Assembly (NCBI GenBank): GCA_016235555.1
Contig: JACRKC010000088.1
Span: 1 to 64,000, forward strand
Direction: 5' to 3'
DNA: 64,000 nucleotides
DNA from: Verrucomicrobiota bacterium
GTDB lineage: Bacteria > Verrucomicrobiota > Verrucomicrobiia > Opitutales > Opitutaceae
Shown here: positions 59,835-64,000 of the stretch, in pieces
How the letters are laid out: each line of letters begins with the position of its first letter
Numbering within the stretch: the stretch's first letter is position 1
The notes under the pieces: model-generated
The model's database searches: none
What the model saw: only the letters and a program-made list of their open reading frames with translations
What the model was told of the DNA's origin: nothing
Translations under genes and position numbers: made by a program

Positions 59835-60658
59835 ACGACGGAGGTGAGGTGCCGGCCGAGGATTTCATGGCGAACGGGCCGCGGGCGTGCGCGTGGCCGC
59901 GACGCCTGAAACAGGGTCCCGTGCGCATGATCGCGCCGGAGGAACTCGCGGCGTGGATCGTGCACGAAGACGAGCGGCTGCTGGTGATCGACAAGCCGGG
60001 TGACGTGGTCTGCCACCCTTCGAAGGACGGGCCGTGGTCGAGTTTGGTGGGAGCGGTGCGGGAATTTGGCAAACTCGCGGCGGCGCATCTCGTGTTCCGG
60101 CTGGACCGCGAGACGAGCGGGCTCGTGGTCTTCGCGAAGGACGCGAAAATGGCGAGCCGCCTGCAAAAAGCCGTGCAGGAGCGACGGGTGGCGAAGGCGT
60201 ATCTGGCGGTGATGACGGGAGAGTTGAAGGAACCGGTCACGGTCGACCAACCGTTGGGCGACGACACCGGCAGCCCGGTGTTTGTGAAATCGAAGGTCGT
60301 GGCGGCGGGAGAGGGGCAGCGAGCGGTGACGCATTTTACGCCGGTGGCGGCGAGCGGAGGCTTTACGCTGGCCCGCGTCGTGACCGAGACGGGGCGCAAG
60401 CACCAGATCCGTGCGCACGCGCAGTGGCTGGGGCACTGGCTGGTGGGCGACAAAATCTACGGCCCCGATGCACGGCTGTTTCTGGAGTTCATCGATCACG
60501 GCTGGAGCGAAGCGATGGCGGCGCGGCTGTGGCTGCCGCGGCAGGCGTTGCACTGCGCGGAGATCGATTTATCGCGGGCGGGGATCGAAACAACGTTTCG
60601 CGCGGCGCTGCCGATGGATTTGCGGGAGTTCTGTGTCGCTCGCGGGTTGGCGGTTTGA
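59831..60658 (+). CDS. RluA-family pseudouridine synthase
   Basis: 275 residues, an rRNA or tRNA U-to-pseudouridine isomerase. The ATG at 59831 overlaps the SDR stop. The catalytic Asp is in AHLVFRLDRETSGLVVFAKD (motif II). LLVIDKPGDVVCHPS (motif I) and TLARVVTETGRKHQIRAHAQ (motif III) complete the family. Unlike RluD it lacks an N-terminal S4 domain, giving RluA/RluC-like short architecture. The exact RNA site is not determinable. Confidence 0.92.
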   Translation: MNDGGEVPAEDFMANGPRACAWPRRLKQGPVRMIAPEELAAWIVHEDERLLVIDKPGDVVCHPSKDGPWSSLVGAVREFGKLAAAHLVFRLDRETSGLVVFAKDAKMASRLQKAVQERRVAKAYLAVMTGELKEPVTVDQPLGDDTGSPVFVKSKVVAAGEGQRAVTHFTPVAASGGFTLARVVTETGRKHQIRAHAQWLGHWLVGDKIYGPDARLFLEFIDHGWSEAMAARLWLPRQALHCAEIDLSRAGIETTFRAALPMDLREFCVARGLAV

Positions 60659-60678
60659 AGGCGGTTCGATGAAGTTGA

Positions 60679-60755
60679 GGTGGAGAGCGTTGACCGCAAC
60701 GCGCTCGGGCTACGGCGTGACTCCCGAAAGCGCGTTGGGGTCAACGCGCTCCACC
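60679..60755. repeat. Repeat family B, copy 3
   Basis: GGTGGAGAGCGTTGACCGCA and GGGGTCAACGCGCTCCACC arms, with an inner GCGTGACTCCCGAAAGCGC. Related to 13871 and to the in-gene copy at 39017. The rest of the gap to gltX (to 61033) has no gene or second repeat that I can identify. Confidence 0.7.
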
Positions 60756-61033
60756 TCGATCCGATTGTTTCGCAAGCGAGAGCACAGTTCGACTGCACAA
60801 CTCAGGCTGTAGGCGATTTCGGCGACGACAAACGAGGCGCCCGCCGGCTGTCCGCGGGTGGGTCGGGCGCTCCGCGCACGGCCAAATTGCTTCGATTGCC
60901 GCTCGTCTTTGGTCGTCCGCGGAGCGGCCGGCCCACCATCTGGTTCTCTGCACGAGAGTGAGATGTGCCCTCGGGGTGAGGCCGCTGGAAAAATCTTTCG
61001 TGTGTTTCGTGTGTTTCGTGGTTTCTTCGCCGA

Positions 61034-62413
61034 ATGTCCTCAGTCCGCGTTCGTTTCGCCCCGAGTCCGACGGGGTTCTTCCATATCGGCAGCGCCCGCA
61101 CGGCGCTGTTCAACTGGCTGTATGCGCGCCACACCGGCGGCACGTTCATTCTGCGCATCGAGGACACGGACAAGGAGCGGAACAGCGAGGCGTTCCTCAA
61201 CTTGATCTACGATTCATTGGCCTGGCTCGGTCTCAACTGGGACGAAGGCCCGAAGATCGGGAAGAACGGCGGCGGTGATTTCGGTCCCTATCGCCAGAGC
61301 GAGCGGAGCGACATCTACAGGGATTACGTCGCCAAGCTCATGAACGCCGGGCGCGCCTACGAGAAGGACGGCGCGATCTGGTTCAAGCTGCTCGGCGAGC
61401 GCTACGAGGTATTCGACGAGCACCGCAAGAAGACCGTCACCAAGGTGAAAGTGCCGCCCGTCGTGATCGAGGATCGCATCCGCGGGCGGGTCGAGCGCCT
61501 GGAGGACGAGGACTTCGTGATCGTGCGCTCGGACGGCAATCCGGTGTTCCACCTCGTCAACGTGGTCGATGACATCGCGATGCAGGTGACGCACATCATC
61601 CGCGGCGAGGATCACCTGTCCAATACGAGCAAGCACGTGGCGCTCTACGAGGGCTTCGGCGTGAAGCCGCCGGAGTTCGCGCACATTCCGCTGATCCTGA
61701 AACAAAACGGCCCCGGCAAGATGTCGAAGCGCGACCAGGGCGCACTCATCGAGGAATACCAGCGCCGCGGCTACCTGCCGGAGGCGCTCGTGAATTTCCT
61801 CTGCCTGCTCGGCTGGAATCCGGGCGACGACCGGGAGAAGATGCCGATCGACGAGATCGTGCGGCTGTTCGATCTGCCGGGCGTGAACCAGAGCAACGCG
61901 CGCTTCGACGACAAGAAGCTCGCGCATATGAACATGGCCTACCTGCTGGCGCAGCCGGCGGAGCAGTTCGTGGCGCAGGCGCGGGAGTATTTCACGCGAT
62001 GCGAAAAACTGATTCCAGTGGCGCCGGAGTATTTTCGCGCGGTGATGCTGTTGTGCCAGCCCAAGGTCAAGGGCCTGGAGGAGCTGCCGGCCTACACGGC
62101 GTATTTCTTCACCGACGATTTCGTCATCGATCAAAAGGTGCGCGACAAGGTCATGGCCAAGGGCGAGCCGAAAGCGCGGCTGGCGGAGCTCGTCGAGTTG
62201 GCGAAAAGCGCCGACTTCACGAGTGAGGCCACCATGACCGAGGCGCTGAAGAAACTCGCCGAGAGCAAAGGTCTCGGTTTCGGCGACTATCAGGCGGTCG
62301 CGCGCCTCGCGGTCACGGGCACCAACGTCGGCCCGAGCATCACGGGTATCTTCCATGTGCTCGGCCGCGAACGCACGGTGCGGCGGCTGGAGACGTGTCT
62401 CACCGGCTTCTGA
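61034..62413 (+). CDS. gltX: Glutamyl-tRNA synthetase
   Basis: Charges tRNA-Glu; cytoplasmic class I synthetase of 459 residues. The HIGH-type signature is in [20 protein letters not shown] (HIGS). The KMSKS motif is [18 protein letters not shown]. The zinc/stem-contact and anticodon-binding all-helical domain occupies the last 150 residues. The FIRG-like [16 protein letters not shown] (TSKHV substituting for the usual Q-rich form) is normal. Whether it also charges tRNA-Gln needs GatCAB, which is not in this window. Confidence 0.97.
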   Translation: MSSVRVRFAPSPTGFFHIGSARTALFNWLYARHTGGTFILRIEDTDKERNSEAFLNLIYDSLAWLGLNWDEGPKIGKNGGGDFGPYRQSERSDIYRDYVAKLMNAGRAYEKDGAIWFKLLGERYEVFDEHRKKTVTKVKVPPVVIEDRIRGRVERLEDEDFVIVRSDGNPVFHLVNVVDDIAMQVTHIIRGEDHLSNTSKHVALYEGFGVKPPEFAHIPLILKQNGPGKMSKRDQGALIEEYQRRGYLPEALVNFLCLLGWNPGDDREKMPIDEIVRLFDLPGVNQSNARFDDKKLAHMNMAYLLAQPAEQFVAQAREYFTRCEKLIPVAPEYFRAVMLLCQPKVKGLEELPAYTAYFFTDDFVIDQKVRDKVMAKGEPKARLAELVELAKSADFTSEATMTEALKKLAESKGLGFGDYQAVARLAVTGTNVGPSITGIFHVLGRERTVRRLETCLTGF

Positions 62414-62531
62414 TTCCAGCTTGCGATCAAGTTGAGACTGATCCCGGCGGACATGGGGCTTGACAGTGCCGGTGCGAGCCGGTCTTTTTCTCAGCTTTTC
62501 CAAAGAAAGAATCGTTCCGAAAACTTCCGAC

Positions 62532-62795
62532 ATGGCTCTCAAAATCCGTCTTACCAAGGTTGGTTCCGTGCATCAGCCGCTCTATCGTGTGGTTGTCGCC
62601 GAAGCGCGCTCGCGCCGCGACGGCGCCCCGGTCGAGCAACTCGGCACCTATACGCCCAAGACCAAGGGCAGCCCGATCAACCTGAAGCTCGACCGCGTCG
62701 ACTACTGGCTGAGCAAGGGTGCCCTGCCTACCGACACGATGAACGCCATGATCAAGAAGGCGCGCCGTTCGGCTGCCGCTGCGGCCTCTGCTTAA
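62532..62795 (+). CDS. rpsP: 30S ribosomal protein bS16
   Basis: 87 residues. The ATG at 62532 gives the family start MALKIRLTKVGSVHQPLYRV; a longer frame upstream is not part of the family. EARSRRDGAPVEQLGTYTP and WLSKGALPTDTMNAMIKKAR are conserved. It has an Ala-rich C-terminus. A terminator follows, so trmD may have its own promoter or be expressed by read-through. Confidence 0.97.
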   Translation: MALKIRLTKVGSVHQPLYRVVVAEARSRRDGAPVEQLGTYTPKTKGSPINLKLDRVDYWLSKGALPTDTMNAMIKKARRSAAAAASA

Positions 62796-62822
62796 GCGTC
62801 CGACTGCGAGAAACTTTTCCAG

Positions 62823-62858
62823 CAATCGCCCCGCCGTTTCCGGTCGGGCGATTTTTTT
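62823..62858 (+). terminator. Rho-independent terminator after rpsP
   Basis: AATCGCCC and GGGCGATT arms around a CGCCGTTTCCGGTC centre, followed by seven T. It lies between rpsP and trmD and therefore splits the ribosomal cluster. Confidence 0.8.
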
Positions 62859-62876
62859 GTCCGCAAACCGCGCGCC

Positions 62877-63551
62877 ATGCCGCTCAAAATCGATGTCCTG
62901 ACGCTGTTTCCCCGGATGTTGGACGGATTTCTGGCGGAGAGCATTCTCGGCAAAGGTATCGCGGCCGGGCATCTCGCGGTCAGTGTTCACGATCTGCGCC
63001 AATGGACGACCGACAAGCATCGCACCGCCGATGACCGGCCTTTCGGGGGAGGGGCGGGCATGGTGATGAAACCCGAACCGGTCTTCGCGGCGGTCGAGCA
63101 ACTGCAAACGCCCGGTTGCCGGCGCATTTACCTCACGCCGGACGGCGTGCCGCTCTCGCCGGCGCTCGCCCACGGGCTCTCACAGCAGTCGCACCTTGTC
63201 CTGTTGAGCGGACACTACGAAGGCATCGACCAGCGCATCCGCGATCGCGTCATCGACCAGGAGGTTTCGATTGGTGATTACGTGCTGACCAACGGCACGC
63301 TGGCCGCGGCGGTTTTGATCGATGCGCTGGCTCGTTTCATCCCCGGTGTGCTCGGGGAGGAAAAGTCATTGACGCACGAATCTTTCACCAACAAGTTGCT
63401 CGACTTTCCTCAATACACGCGTCCCGCCGAATTCCGGGGCATGTCCGTTCCGGAGGTTCTCCTCTCGGGAAATCATGCCGAAATCGAGAAATGGCGGCGC
63501 GCGCGACAGGAGGAAAAAACCCGTCAGGTCCGACCCGATTTACTCAAATAA
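62877..63551 (+). CDS. trmD: tRNA (guanine-N1-)-methyltransferase
   Basis: Methylates G37 of tRNA to prevent frameshifting; SPOUT-class cytoplasmic homodimer of 224 residues. The ATG at 62877 opens with KIDVLTLFPRMLDGFLAESI. The trefoil-knot SAM motif is LVLLSGHYEGIDQRIRDRVI then EVSIGDYVLTNGTLAA, and DDRPFGGGAGMVMKPEPVF contributes to the substrate pocket. The C-terminal domain ends PEVLLSGNHAEIEKWRRARQ. It is followed 9 bp later by rplS. Confidence 0.97.
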   Translation: MPLKIDVLTLFPRMLDGFLAESILGKGIAAGHLAVSVHDLRQWTTDKHRTADDRPFGGGAGMVMKPEPVFAAVEQLQTPGCRRIYLTPDGVPLSPALAHGLSQQSHLVLLSGHYEGIDQRIRDRVIDQEVSIGDYVLTNGTLAAAVLIDALARFIPGVLGEEKSLTHESFTNKLLDFPQYTRPAEFRGMSVPEVLLSGNHAEIEKWRRARQEEKTRQVRPDLLK

Positions 63552-63560
63552 CTCATCGCC

Positions 63561-63995
63561 ATGAACCCGATCATCAAAGAAATCACCGCCGTCCAGGTGA
63601 AGAAAGACGTCACGCCCTTCAAAGTCGGCGATGGCGTGAAAGTGCACACCAAGGTGCGTGAAGGCGACAAGGAGCGCGTGCAGATCTACTCCGGCATCGT
63701 GATTTCCCGCAAAGGTTCCGGCATCCACGAGATGTTCACGGTCCGCCGCATCAGCTACGGCGAGGGTGTCGAGCGCGTGTTCCCGGTCAATTCACCGAAC
63801 ATCGAAAAGATCGAGGTCGAGCGCGTGTCGGAGCCGATGAAGGCCCGCCTCTTTTACCTCCGCCGCCGCCTCGGCAAAGCCGCCGTCGCCATCAAGGAAA
63901 AGGATCGCGCGGCCGAGATTCATGCGGAAAAGGTCGCCGCTGCGGCCACCGCGGCCACCGCGGCCGCCCCCGCCGCTGCGCCGGCCGCGAGCTGA
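63561..63995 (+). CDS. rplS: 50S ribosomal protein bL19, with extended Ala-rich tail
   Basis: 144 residues, about 25-30 longer than usual because of an Ala/Glu/Lys-rich tail from about residue 115 (KAAVAIKEKDRAAEIHAEKV). The family core has VKKDVTPFKVGDGVKVHTKV, RVQIYSGIVISRKGSGIHEM, FTVRRISYGEGVERVFPVNS and ARLFYLRRRLGKAAVAIKEK. The window ends 5 bp past the stop, so the terminator cannot be seen. Confidence 0.96.
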   Translation: MNPIIKEITAVQVKKDVTPFKVGDGVKVHTKVREGDKERVQIYSGIVISRKGSGIHEMFTVRRISYGEGVERVFPVNSPNIEKIEVERVSEPMKARLFYLRRRLGKAAVAIKEKDRAAEIHAEKVAAAATAATAAAPAAAPAAS

Positions 63996-64000
63996 ACCAC

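Overview
The window is high-GC bacterial DNA with long GTG/TTG-started genes, few visible Shine-Dalgarno sequences, TonB-dependent receptors (TBDRs) without SusD partners, Tat-exported oxidoreductases, sulfatases and many dispersed stem-loop repeats. This style fits a carbohydrate-degrading member of the Verrucomicrobiota, most likely Opitutaceae. That placement is inferred from gene content; no rRNA gene is present to confirm it.

Layout. 0.1-9.3 kb: a pectin-type utilisation locus with two GH28 pectinases flanking a TBDR, bracketed by two LacI-family regulators. 9.4-16.7 kb: a PfkB sugar kinase with a small DUF6941-like protein, CTP synthase (pyrG), KDO-8-P synthase (kdsA), a stand-alone lipoyl/PSBD protein, a FabH-like ketosynthase and a pectin-type acetylesterase. 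16.7-21.2 kb: a degenerate ORF, then a four-gene nitric-oxide-sensing cluster (REC-HTH regulator, H-NOX, HNOBA-histidine kinase, REC-histidine kinase). 21.3-22.2 kb: a lipoprotein with a signal-peptidase-like Ser/His site plus a small membrane protein. 22.6-32.1 kb: a second polysaccharide locus (propeller glycosidase, TBDR, exported toroid protein) and a prolyl oligopeptidase. 32.3-35.3 kb: rsmE, tRNA-Leu(CAA), a GAF-REC protein and a CPBP protease. 35.4-49.1 kb: a siderophore-type TBDR, a TMTC-like TPR membrane protein carrying in-frame copies of the dispersed repeats, and a 2493-residue multi-PAS histidine kinase. 49.3-57.3 kb: an accessory stretch with a Tat-exported DegT aminotransferase, a Phd/RelE-type toxin-antitoxin pair, two low-GC orphan genes, a Tat-exported Gfo/Idh oxidoreductase, a sulfatase and two secreted proteins. 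57.4-64 kb: housekeeping (aldo/keto reductase, HPF, SDR, RluA-type pseudouridine synthase, gltX, rpsP-trmD-rplS).

How parts work together. TBDRs import oligosaccharides released by exported GH28, acetylesterase, sulfatase and propeller enzymes, and LacI regulators probably control this. A near-identical palindrome (GGACA-S-GTGTCC core, followed by GCG) lies upstream of both the TBDR and the second GH28 gene and is a candidate operator. The H-NOX cluster should link NO to DNA-level and phosphorelay outputs. Most intergenic gaps are filled by at least ten families of inverted-repeat elements. One family has 19-20 bp terminal inverted repeats like a MITE, and three different families are embedded in frame in one coding sequence.
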